Shown one piece after another: positions 21,492 through 31,537 of a DNA stretch of 64,000 nt. This DNA comes from Lineolata rhizophorae (Eukaryota; Ascomycota; Dothideomycetes; Lineolatales; Lineolataceae). The DNA lies in the NCBI GenBank assembly GCA_010093515.1, contig MU001694.1, positions 130,964 through 194,963 on the forward strand, given 5' to 3'. The notes under the pieces are model-generated. The model was not told the DNA's origin, made no database searches, and saw only the letters and a list, made by a program, of their open reading frames with translations. The position numbers were made by a program, and so were the translations under genes. Each line of letters opens with the position of its first letter. Position 1 is the first letter of the stretch.

Positions 21492-22925
21492 TCACCTACC
21501 CTCCTCCGCTCCATCGCTCCTGCCAAGTCTCCGGACCCAGGCTCTGACCGCCTCCTTCAGCGATTCGTCGCTTCCCCTTTCCATCCAGAAATGCCCCGCG
21601 CCGCTTATTTCCCTAGATTCAAACAATCCGCCAGACTTTGTATTCAGTGCTTCCGCCCACGGCCTTAGCTTTTTCACTGACGTAAATGCATCTCTGTCAC
21701 CAAACACAGCTAATGTCCGGCTCTTCGTCAATCTCGCTTCCACCTCGGCATCCATACGGCCACCCCGAGAGAACATGGTCAAAAACATCGACGTCGGCGG
21801 TATGAGCGGCGAGACAAGAAGGAAGGACGTATCGGGGAGCGGAATACTACTGCCATGCTCTTCCTCTTCATCATCATCATTGTGGGCCCCGTTCCCGCCT
21901 TTCCGTCCCACGCCGCGCAGCGAGATGATGCGTCGCGGCAACTCAAAACTCTTCCTCAGGCCCTCCATGTTCGGACGCATCTCGCGGCTCCGGCGGCGTT
22001 TCTCCGGCGATGTCTCCTCTCCGCCTACGGTTGTGAGGCGCGCGGAGCAGGCACCGCGCCGCGAGCGATTGCGGTGCAGAAAGGCGTGGATGTCATGGTT
22101 TGCCTGCGTGGCGATGGCGCCGGCGCGGAGTAGGACCTCGGCTGCAGCGGAGCCCGCAGGGGGGTTCGTGAAGCGAGAGAGAATGGACGGAATGGGCGGA
22201 AGGTTGGTTAGGATTAGAGAGCCGTAGGAGTAGCCTCCTAGGATAAGGGCCGTTGGTGGTGCGGTACATGATCCGGAGGATTGCTGACTGGGATATTTTG
22301 TCGGTGTAATGGGCGACCCTGTAGGTTGAGAGGGCGAGTCGGGACTTGAAAGTGACTCGTGGTCTTGAGTTGTGTTCAAAAAATGCAAAAAGTGAATGAA
22401 AAACCCCGCGAATGAAATATAGTCATTCAATTCGGCCTTGCCGGTCCAACTCGTTCGACCTTTCGACGGTGCTGCGCCTCTGTCACACCCGAGTTAGATT
22501 ATCAAGGCGGCCTTTTGGTTTGCTACAGGGTGTAGCTGGAAATCATAGCACTGAGTGGACGACAACCGACTTGACATTTAGTACCTGGCGACGTACCTGA
22601 AGTTAAATGTACCCACAATCCACCCCGCATCTAAAATCTCCCGCGCCAAGCTGTGTACGACCGGGTTGTCGAAGCATCCACCCAAGGGGGCGTATGGATG
22701 CGCAAGTATAACGCCCCGCTTCACCCATGAGGCTGTCCCTTGGGCCGCAGTGGCAGCGGTACCGCTCATGGAACTATTGCGAGTGCTGTCGGCCCTTCGT
22801 CTCATAGCTTTGTTGCCGCTGCTGCTTCTACCTCCAAGGCACACTGGGAGGTATATCCGGCACGCCAGCACTGTATCATCGTGCACAGATGGTACCGTGA
22901 AGGCGAAAGAAGGCTCCGGAAGCAT
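21492..22925 (-). CDS. Alpha/beta hydrolase-fold protein (dienelactone hydrolase/COG2945-like)
   Basis: Exons 22597-22925 and 21492-22479 (GTACGT donor, TGACAG acceptor) give 438 residues. The N-terminal half carries VILAHPYAPLGGCFDNPVV (oxyanion strand and turn) and FNFRG, then GRTSWTGKAELNDY after the junction. The nucleophile elbow is GYSYGS. The late acid and histidine motifs are LAVFGDRDAF (Asp) and ISGAGHFW (His). This fits a serine hydrolase of the small alpha/beta family related to bacterial COG2945; the substrate is unknown. A low-complexity, Arg/Glu-rich insert of about 90 residues sits between the elbow and the FLLVSPL strand. The start is the first ATG of the frame; an in-frame TTG further upstream is not credible. 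It lies next to the decayed DUF3435-like gene but has no defects itself. Confidence 0.85.
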
Positions 22926-23619
22926 CCTGCTTTCGGTTCCAAGGACGCCCAAGAGGCTGTCCTATTCCCGCAGCGTTGGCGGTCACGAGCTCCGCAGTCG
23001 AACGGAGTGTCACTTTGTCACGGCATGAATAGGATTGGGGGGGAGTATTCCAGCTTAATCGACACGCAAGGGAATACAAAGTGGCCGCGGGCGCTGAAGC
23101 GAGGTGGTGCTTTGGGTGTGTATCCGTCAATATTACCCGACAATAGGCGGCATTCCCGTCAATGGGAGACTTTTCTCAGCGGAGCTATACAAAGACGAGC
23201 AAGGCGTACACCTATGTATGGTTGGCTCGGAAGTTGTAGAGTGATGGGACGTACGTCTGAAGTATATCGATAATTGGCGCACGGGTAGTCCGACGCCACT
23301 CGAAAAGGCGGGGCATGTGCCAAGACATTAACTCTCCACTGCCTTGCAGCACAACTGTGGCTCCATACCGCTTCTCTATCTCTGCTGCGTACATCTTCTT
23401 TTCCCATCTCTACATCTCTACATTAAGAACGCCGCCCTTGCTCTCAGGCTCCTCTAGTCAGTAGTAATTCCAAAAAACCGCCTAAACAATGTGCGGCCTG
23501 CCTAATCTATTTTTAGCTATTTGGAGTTCGTGCGGCGGTCTATGTAGACCGTCCTCTCTCTCCTATATCACACGTTAGCTCTACCTTCGGCCGGCATCGT
23601 GACGCTTTATAAATAGCTC

Positions 23620-23750
23620 TATGTATCGCCGTATCGTTATATTGTCATACCGTCTTATAGTCGTATAGTAGAATCGTCGTACCGTCATCCTATCGTATCG
23701 TCGGATCGCCGTATCGTCGCATTGTCGTACCGTCGTATAGCGTATTACGT
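23620..23750. repeat. Degenerate short tandem repeat, CGTATCGTC-type unit
   Basis: A stretch of about 130 bp is built almost wholly of variants of a 8-10 bp word (CGTATCGTC, CGTACCGTC, CGTATAG, CGCATTGTC). Units are imperfect and differ in length, as in an old minisatellite. Confidence 0.6.
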
Positions 23751-23839
23751 ATTGCGTACGCCGACCCCGAAGGAGCGATTTTTCGATGTACTGCGCCGCA
23801 AGCCTCTCTACCGTGCAACGTGCTCCTCTCTGTACTGTA

Positions 23840-23911
23840 CTGTGTGCTATTCCCTATACTATGCTGTGTGATATTCCCTATGCTGTGCTGCGTACTAGTA
23901 TCCCGTGCTCC
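23840..23911. repeat. 24-bp tandem repeat, three units
   Basis: Units begin CTGTGTGCTATTCCC, CTGTGTGATATTCCC and CTGCGTACTAGTATC, spaced 24 bp apart; the third is the most diverged. Because 24 is divisible by three, the minus strand reads an eight-residue period (TQHSIGNI, TQHSIGNS, TQYSTERS). No gene is implied. Confidence 0.65.
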
Positions 23912-24411
23912 ATGGCCGGGGAAGGCCATAAAAAGCGGACGAAGTGAGCGGAGCTCGCCTTGAAGACGGCCAACGTGAATGAAGATAGTATAAAAAAGCG
24001 TGGTCCTTGTATGAAGTTCCAGGTGGCGTACATTTATGCGGAATTAATCATCACGTCTCACTTTCTTTGCGTTTTTGAATCCTGCACTGGCTCCAATTAA
24101 ACTCTTTGCTCTACATCCCTAGAGCATTTACCGGAACGTCTGTAATAATGCGTATCAAGTGATTGATCAATACTCCATATAAGTATTGGAAAACTTCTAG
24201 CGAGAGAACGTAACTACAATTCATTAACATTTCCAAAAGTAATAGTATCAATCCTCGTTGAACAACATATTTGCCCACAGAATAGAATGCAGCCAAACGC
24301 CGAATCAAGTATGCTTCTATGCAGATAGAAACCCTCCAACGCCTAACACTCACACAACACATTATTCAAGTGAACCAAATGCCATTCCAACAGCAGACCG
24401 GACTTTATGGG

Positions 24412-26088
24412 TCAATCCGTGTCCATGTCCTGGTGCGAAATGAGCAACTCAGGATCCGGCTCGTCATCAGCGTAAAAAGTTCTAGGCGCTTGCCCGGACG
24501 CACTTCCACTGGAACCCCTGCGCTGGACGGTGATTGTGCTTGCAAAGATCGGCTCGGGAACATCACTGCTGCTGTCGGTTTCGTGATCCACACTGGCGTC
24601 AGATCTATCAGTACTGCCACTCTCAGCAGGAGCGACTGCGTTTGATAAGATATCTCGGCCCTGCTTGAATGCCTCGAGCTCCGCGCCGATGCAGCAGACT
24701 AGGAGTTTCCAGTCGCGCGCGGCTACGTCGGCGAGTTTCTGTTCTATACTTCCGATTGTTCGGTCCATCTGGGAGATAATATCTTGGAGACCACGGTTTT
24801 GGTTACTGCCGGCATCATCATGATCCGGCTCCTGCTGGCCATCGTTGTTGGTGGCCACGATGGGCGGACCCGGTGAGTTCAAGCCTGCCATGTCCTCTTG
24901 TAGCTGTTTCTCAAAGGCAGATATTTCGCCAACTACATCGTTCCATATCAGAGCACCTTCCTGCAGCGCCTCGTCGTCTCGGACCACGAAGTCACGCTGC
25001 TCTTGAAGGGCTGTGCGTTCCTCTTCCCATTGGTCTTTAGCCATCGATAGCGTGCGGCGATTGGACGGAAGGGACATGAACGGTGAGTCAAGGCGAGGCA
25101 CTAAACGCGACGGCGTTGGCGGCTTTCTCAGAAACCTGTTTACCTGAGATTCCAAAAGCGACAGCGAAGACTTATAGGACGATAGTCGCGAGTCGACGGA
25201 ATTCTCCACATCCGAAATCTCCGCAGCCAGACGGGATTGGGTCGCTTTGAGCTCGGCAAGCTTGAGCTCGAGCTCGTAAATCTCCTTCTCCACATTTGCC
25301 GCCTCTTCCTTGAGTGCCCGCGCTCTGGACCCATCCTGACCGCCTTCTATTCTGGTTATCTCGCTCTCGAGACCGGCACGTTTCCGTTCCCAACCGCCGA
25401 TCTGGCCTAGCACGGTCCCGTTCTCTTGCAGCTCGCCATCCAGCAACGTGCGCTCCTCTTCCTTCAGCGCGGCCAACTCGTTCATCGCCCGCAAGATTCC
25501 TCTTCTAGCCGCCCTCAGGCTGATTTTCTTCCTGGGCCTCAGCTCGTCACCGGGGTCCGGTGGCGCCGGCGAGGACATGCGTGACGACTGTCTGCTCCGC
25601 GACGTAGCCACGGTCGGCGTCCTGCTCCCATTGGACTGCGCTTCGTCCTCACCATAAGCCGGCCCCCCGCTGCCAAGACCCGCCATCAGCCCGTCCGCTT
25701 GCGCGTCTAGCAGCTCTTGCAGCCGCTGCTGAAGCTGCCTTTCATGACGTCGTAAAACAACAAGGTTCGGTGGAGGTGTGACGTCCGACTCCAGCACCGC
25801 CGGCAGTTGAGGCCGCTGGGCGCTGCCGCTGCGCCTGCTTCCGCGCCTGCTGTTTCTACTCGTGCTGCGGCTGCTGGTACCATCGTCGGCGTGCTCGGGC
25901 GGGTGAGGCGGCGGAGACATGAACATGCTGGCCGTCACCGGCAGAGGTGGTACAACCATTGCATTTGCGTCGGCGTGCCAGCTGGGAAGCTCGTGCTCGT
26001 ACCGGGGGAGGAGGTTGCTCGACGAACGTCGTGAGCGCGGAGGAGATTCGGAGGGCGGGCTGTGCAGTATGGAGCGGAAGAGCGACAT
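24412..26088 (-). CDS. atg28: Atg28-like coiled-coil autophagy protein
   Basis: Single exon, 558 residues from the ATG at 26088 (MSLFRSILHSPP); an in-frame upstream ATG at 26274 would add 62 residues that look like 5' UTR. The N-terminus has an LPRYEHELPSWHADANAM block. A first coiled coil spans about 109-138 (VLRRHERQLQQRLQELLDAQADGLMAGL in two parts) and a long one about 195-320, rich in Leu/Glu/Lys heptads. The C-terminus is disordered. This layout matches fungal Atg28, known from yeasts and moulds as a coiled-coil factor of selective autophagy acting with Atg17/Atg35. Identification rests on layout and the DAQADGL-type block rather than on a catalytic signature, so another coiled-coil family remains possible. 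It is divergent from the carbonic anhydrase gene. Confidence 0.62.
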   Translation of the reverse strand: MSLFRSILHSPPSESPPRSRRSSSNLLPRYEHELPSWHADANAMVVPPLPVTASMFMSPPPHPPEHADDGTSSRSTSRNSRRGSRRSGSAQRPQLPAVLESDVTPPPNLVVLRRHERQLQQRLQELLDAQADGLMAGLGSGGPAYGEDEAQSNGSRTPTVATSRSRQSSRMSSPAPPDPGDELRPRKKISLRAARRGILRAMNELAALKEEERTLLDGELQENGTVLGQIGGWERKRAGLESEITRIEGGQDGSRARALKEEAANVEKEIYELELKLAELKATQSRLAAEISDVENSVDSRLSSYKSSLSLLESQVNRFLRKPPTPSRLVPRLDSPFMSLPSNRRTLSMAKDQWEEERTALQEQRDFVVRDDEALQEGALIWNDVVGEISAFEKQLQEDMAGLNSPGPPIVATNNDGQQEPDHDDAGSNQNRGLQDIISQMDRTIGSIEQKLADVAARDWKLLVCCIGAELEAFKQGRDILSNAVAPAESGSTDRSDASVDHETDSSSDVPEPIFASTITVQRRGSSGSASGQAPRTFYADDEPDPELLISHQDMDTD

Positions 26089-27847
26089 GGTGATGACGAG
26101 GTCGTGGCCGACGACGCGGTGGGGACCATGGTAGCTGCGGGAGCTCGCGCCTGGTAGTCGTGTGGGCGCGTCGCGTGGACTGCAGCTCATGGGGTGTGCC
26201 GCGCAGCTAGCTTCCACGTGCTCGCAGGCAGCTCCAGATGATTTTTCGAAGGGCGCTAATCTCATTACGCGCATTCATATGCCCTCGGCGGGTCAACGGC
26301 GGCTTACTCATACCGTTTTATTCTTGGACAACCGCCAAGAAAACTTGACAGCTGTCGTCAAGTCCAGACCGCTCCGCCCCGCCTCCTCAGCCACTGCGGC
26401 CGTGGCTTTTGTGGCTCGGTGCAGGTATGAACAGGACTTGGCGTGCATGTTGAGTAAGCTTCTCAGACAATGGCGGCCCTGATTGTTGACCTTCTTTGTC
26501 CGCCTGATGAACGAGACAGGCCAGGATCAAATGCCGACTGGCAGCGGCAATCGCCGATACTTCTAGCGTGTTCGCGAACCCAGATTATATTCTCACCCAG
26601 GCTGCGATATTCATGCGGACTGAAGACTCTTGAGGATGGCTTCCCTTTCGGTCCAGCCCGGAACCGTTTGAGTACGGGTTCGCCCTGATTTGAAGCGGCT
26701 CACGGCGCAACCCCTACGTTTCGCATTGCCAAGGCCAGTGCGGAGAGCCGGAGACCACACCCCGGCCCGCCCTGGGCGAAACTTGCCAAGATCATTCCTC
26801 TCAGGGCTCCTTACTCAGAACCTCGTCACTCCGCTGGAGAATGGTTCACGAACAGCGCGGTCTTGCCGCCGCCAAGAGTTGGTTCAGTTTTGCGCGGAAA
26901 TTGGATGGCCGAGTAGTGTGTCCCTTACTCTGAGACCTCGCGGCGCTCCTATACAATAGGGAACTCTTGCGGTTGCTATATTCGTCGAATCGGACTCAAT
27001 GCAGCTGGGATGTCGGCATTAATTCTTCGCGATCTGCCTTGGCCTCTGCGTTTTCCGGCACAGCGTGCGGCTCACTCGAGCGAATTGGGACGCTTGGTAC
27101 CGGCAGCTCCCGGGAGGACTCTCGGCGAACGGTCAAGTTGGCGCACAAGGTTGCTTGGTGAGCTTAGCCGGTCCTGGCCCCTTCTTATGCGCTTGGCATC
27201 CGACCGACGCGCTTGGCACATATTCCGGAGCTGAGGTGGGGATTGTAGTTCGAACTTGCGTTGCAAAATGAGGCATTCGAGCCGTTTCCGCCGCCTTGCC
27301 GGGTTAGCGTGCGCCCCTCCGGCGTCTTCCGTGCAGTCGGAACCATGCGCAGCCTCCTAGAACAAGGTTTGCGCATCTCGTTAGTCGCTGTGTATAAACT
27401 CGATGCCTCACGCCACTACGGTTTATTCCTTCTCTCTCCTTACCTTTCGCTCTGTTTTGCCGAATTTGCGGAGTTGCTAAGGTGACGGTGCTATTCTCAC
27501 AAGCCTCTGGGAGGTTGTATCTTGTTTCGTTTATTCGTTCTTTTGTTGTGTAGTTTGTTTGGTACCTGGACGTTGAGCGTCAGCATTTCATCGATCTTAC
27601 TGTTCTTTGGCATAGCCTCTCTTACGCCGAGCTCTTTTCGACGCGCACTCCGCCCGAAGCCAAGAGTCTAGTGATTAGAGAGCAAAGACAGTTGGTGCCT
27701 ATTTGAACTCCATAGTGGCCCTACTCCTCGAACGGTATCGGATCCAAGAACAATCTATCGTTTCTTTCTTTTTCTTTTTCTTTGCCACATTCTTCACGTC
27801 TATTTTTCGTTCCACTCATTAATTTTTAAGGACATTTCTTTTTTGCA
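26089..27847. promoter_or_regulatory. Divergent promoter region, Atg28-like gene and alpha-carbonic anhydrase
   Basis: A 1.76 kb head-to-head spacer. Its right end (about 27740-27840) is strongly pyrimidine-rich (TTTCTTTCTTTTTC type), typical of the region just upstream of a fungal transcription start. No supported gene; the plus-strand frames between 26160 and 27480 are short and unrelated to each other. Confidence 0.5.
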
Positions 27848-28848
27848 ATGTTTTACTCCACTATTTCCATTCTTGTTGGCATTGCTGCCTTCGTTGATGC
27901 TAGTTGCATGCATGCCACGTCAAAGCTCCAGCGTCGCGTCACTCCGGAAGGAGGCGTCGAAGTCAGCACCTTTGGGTACACTGATCTGATCGGACCGTTG
28001 AACTGGGCTGCGCTGGATGCGGAGAACAGTGCCTGCACTACTGGGACTGTGCAATCCCCCATTAATATCGGTACGTACGCCTCGTTTGATTAATAGTGAC
28101 ATCGTTGACCACCAGATGAAGATGCTAACAACATAAAAAAGATGAAACCATCCCCATCACCTCGGAAGCACCGATAATAAACTTCCCTAGTGTTGAGTCC
28201 GCGGAATTCGAGAACCTCGGCTCCACGGTCGAAGTCATTGTCAATGGCACGACACAGTTTGCCGGGGTTGATTTCGAGCTCAAGCAGTTCCACTTTCACA
28301 CACCATCGGAGCACCGCATTCACGAAGAATACTACCCGCTGGAGATGCATATGGTGCACGAGGCCGCCGATGGTTCCGGCGCCGTTGCAGTCCTCGCCAT
28401 TGTTTTCGACCTGTCCACAGACGGCTCTACGACCGACCTCCTGACCCGCGTCACTGAGCACCTAGACGAAATTGCTACGCCGGGCACCGTGACAGAAACG
28501 GCCGCTCTTGACTTTGAGGAGCTAGCACATCACTTGACGACGACGCCATTGTTCCAGTACACCGGGTCGCTCACGACGCCGCCGTGTGCCGAGGGCATCA
28601 CTTTCTTGCTCACCGAAGAGCCGCTACCTATCGACGTCGCCACCTACAATGCCCTCAAGAGTGTCATCAAGTTCAACTCGCGCTTCACTCAGAACAAACT
28701 CGGCAACGGCAACTTGCTCCTACTCGAAAACAACCTGCAGCTCGGCATCGAGACCAATGCCATCCACCCGTCTCTTGCTGAGGCTCACGAGGACCCCGTG
28801 ATGGATGCGGCGCTCGCACTCATGTCGGCCATTGCCGCCGTTCACTAG
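27848..28848 (+). CDS. Secreted alpha-class carbonic anhydrase
   Basis: Zinc enzyme for reversible CO2 hydration. Exons 27848-28070 and 28142-28848 give 309 residues. Residues 1 to about 20 are a signal peptide (MFYSTISILVGIAAFVDA). Landmarks in order are GPLNWAAL, QSPINI at the exon junction, FHFHTPSEH, MHMVH, and FQYTGSLTTPPC. The zinc ligands are His125, His127 and His144. The SLTTPPC loop carries the conserved Thr. The donor GTACGT is normal, but the only acceptor that keeps frame is AAAAAAG, with no pyrimidine tract. A nearby ACCAG would break the frame. Length and motif order are normal for fungal alpha-carbonic anhydrases. The product is probably secreted or wall-associated, supplying bicarbonate or buffering pH. 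Confidence 0.95.
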
Positions 28849-31537
28849 AACAAGTGATGAGGGCTACCATTCTTTAATAATGCCGCTTTTTGGATTGTTG
28901 TTTGCCATGTACCATTTCTCTCGCTTGTACCCTAGCTCAGCCCCGAATTCGGCGCTCTGGGCAGTAATTCTTGTCGGCTAGCAATCCAAAGAGTTTGAAT
29001 GGCATTTGTTCATGGATATTTCCTTGCGCCTGGATAGTCAAGGTGATATTATCGCCACCTCTGTGCGTTAGGGCCAGGTGAAAGTGGTGAGACTAGAGTT
29101 ATGGGCTTGTACTGTTGTAGAGTTCTCAAGACTGTACATACCCTGTGTTTTCTTTTTATTTTGCACTTGCAAGGGCGTTCGTTATAGATGGGTATCGGCC
29201 GTGGGCATGGTGGGCTTCCAATATAATTGTGCACCCTCATCATTGCGAAAGTATAGATAGGACTCGTAGTCGGTCCGGCCTTCAAGTCAAAATTCGAAAT
29301 GAACGAAGTCCGTTTGACTTATAAGAAGATGCAAAATGCCTGCATTATTGAATCGAAAATATTTACGATTCTATCGTGACGCACCCAAATATTCTATGCT
29401 AATACTCGTCTTAAATCATTCCAGATTTTCTGTCAAGAACTTTAGCAATGCTCAGTCAAAAATAACTTGCCATAAACCGCGTACAAAAGGTTTCCCCATG
29501 CGATTTAGAGTTGTTGGTAGCGGTGGGCTGACGTACATACTAATGTGACATTAGTTATTTCTCTAGACACCTTAATAAGGTTTAATTTGAATCATTGCTC
29601 CACCGAGATTTTGCCCAACTAGTGCATTAAATGGATCGATTATCCAGATAGTTTAGATTTCACGCCATTTAGATTCATGAAGAGAGACTAACTGAATCGG
29701 AAAATTGAAGCGCTAAATCTAATAGTGATGCCAAGGTGTTGAGTATGCATGAGTCATTGAATAAGGTGTCCAGCAGATCCATCGATGCTTGATCGATTTG
29801 CTGAGAGTATTCAGTGGCAAAGTTGTGTCTACTCTTCATTTTGCAATAGAATCTTGGGTCTCCAGACTTTCCAATCAGAACATGAACAAAGAAGATTCTA
29901 ACTACAGCATCCTAAGGATCATATAGTACGGAATATCCAGGAGTATTCGCGGTGGGTGATCGTCAAGCTTACATAGGCGCTCACCTGCGGAATGGCAGGT
30001 TGCACAGATAGGCCGTAGCTAGGCTGCTCGGATTGAGGAATGAGGGCACCCTCAGACGATCAGGTTGCGTAAAACTGGAAGGGGTGATGGGCGCCACTGG
30101 CCAGTGCCTTGCCCTAAAAGTAGACTTCTGCTTTTCTATAGTGCTATTTTTTTTTCTTTTTTTTTTTTTTGGAATAGCTTGAGAGAACCGGGGATGGAGC
30201 CGATGAGTTTTTTTTGTTCACTTCTGGTCCGAGTTGTTGAGGCAGCAGCTTTACATTGACCTACTTAGCGGCAGCAAAAATTAGTGCCCAGCTTCTGCAC
30301 ATGTTGCATTTGCATATAAAGGAATGAAATGTAGACAGCCAAGCCTTAATGTGTGTTAGTGAGTCCAAACGTAGTGAAAGTGCAAAGCATTAATACAGTC
30401 TCAATGTAGATCCTCCTGATTATTTGTTCTTCCCGTAGAGCTAAGGATGTTTAAATACCTTTACTAGTGTCACTAGAAGCTTTCTCTCTATTTCCTGGAG
30501 TCAGGCAACTTCACTGATAAACTCTAGATGCTCTTATACTTATAAACATTTATATTGTCAATGAATATTAGAAACCTCGGATTATAGCGGCCTTGAGATA
30601 TTAGAACTTCCGTGGAAGTCTTAAAAGTAAGCCCTCTAAACCGGGTTAGTATCGCCTAAAGTTCCACAGTATCTCAAGTGTGTGTCAAAGCATTCAACAA
30701 ACATGCTCCTATTACCTAGGTGTCCAGGAATCCTGCAACTCAACACCTACTACGCCCTGTCAAAGCCCCATAGCGCCACACAACAACACATCACCGGCCG
30801 ACCACGCACGACCATGCTACAATAACAACAATAATAATATCCATTTCACCCGTCCACACCCGTCTTTAAACCACTACTCCCACAAAGATTCACCCCAATC
30901 ACATCCACAACCCAAACCCCACAACGAACCCCACCAATGCCAGAACACAACAAGAGCCCATTATACAAGCTAGCCAAAGAGAAGCCCCAAACTATGCTAT
31001 TGTACAAGTGTGTCCAACAGCAAAGCAAACACAACGCCGCAACCAATGCAAACAAAAATCATGCTACGGTCCTCCGAAAGGATGAGACCGACTGATATGA
31101 ATATGTGCTCCCTTCGGACTGAAGAAACAGGGAAAGGTACAAAATGTGCTTCCTTCGTTTTCGCCATAGGGTATTCGTACCATCGCATTAAACGACCCTT
31201 CATTCGTCCCTCTTAGAGCCAAAGCCAAACCACTCCCCACAAAAAAAGCAGAAAGTCAAAACAGCTTCATACCACAAGCGCTCTCATATCATGCCAGGAA
31301 ACTGAAGAGCGAATGCGCGCTCGCGAACTCCAAGAACATGGGCAGGCCAGCACCAGTATGCATCTACCACGGGCATTACCGGGTCCGTGTCCGGCGTCTC
31401 GTCTCCAATTCACGCCTAGCATCTATCCCGAAGGCCAAACGAAGTCCCAATCTTCTCCCCTTTCCCTCCTACCCTCCCCGTCGCAGCCCTGCATAGAGCA
31501 TACCCGTGGGATGTCGGAAGTTCGACCAACGCACTCT
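28849..31537. other. AT-rich gene-poor region
   Basis: About 2.7 kb between the carbonic anhydrase and the 3' end of APC3. Composition is AT-rich from about 29280 to 30680, then A/C-rich (30700-31000). A T-run lies at about 30145-30173. No open frame of note, no tRNA and no recognisable transposon ends. Heavy AT content without open frames would fit ancient repeat DNA, but I see no family signature. Confidence 0.5.

Larger units (their letters stand above)
22926..24411. other. Intergenic region with two short tandem-repeat patches
   Basis: Promoter side of the hydrolase gene and 3' flank of the Atg28-like gene. It contains a run of CGTATCGTC-type units (about 23620-23750) and three 24-bp units (about 23840-23911). 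A 60-codon minus-strand frame at 23212-23394 reads like protein but has no recognisable partner exon. Confidence 0.5.

Noticed and set aside
26089-26274. 62-residue N-terminal extension of the Atg28-like protein
   Set aside because: The stretch is compositionally unlike the rest, and the MSLFRS start fits the family better.
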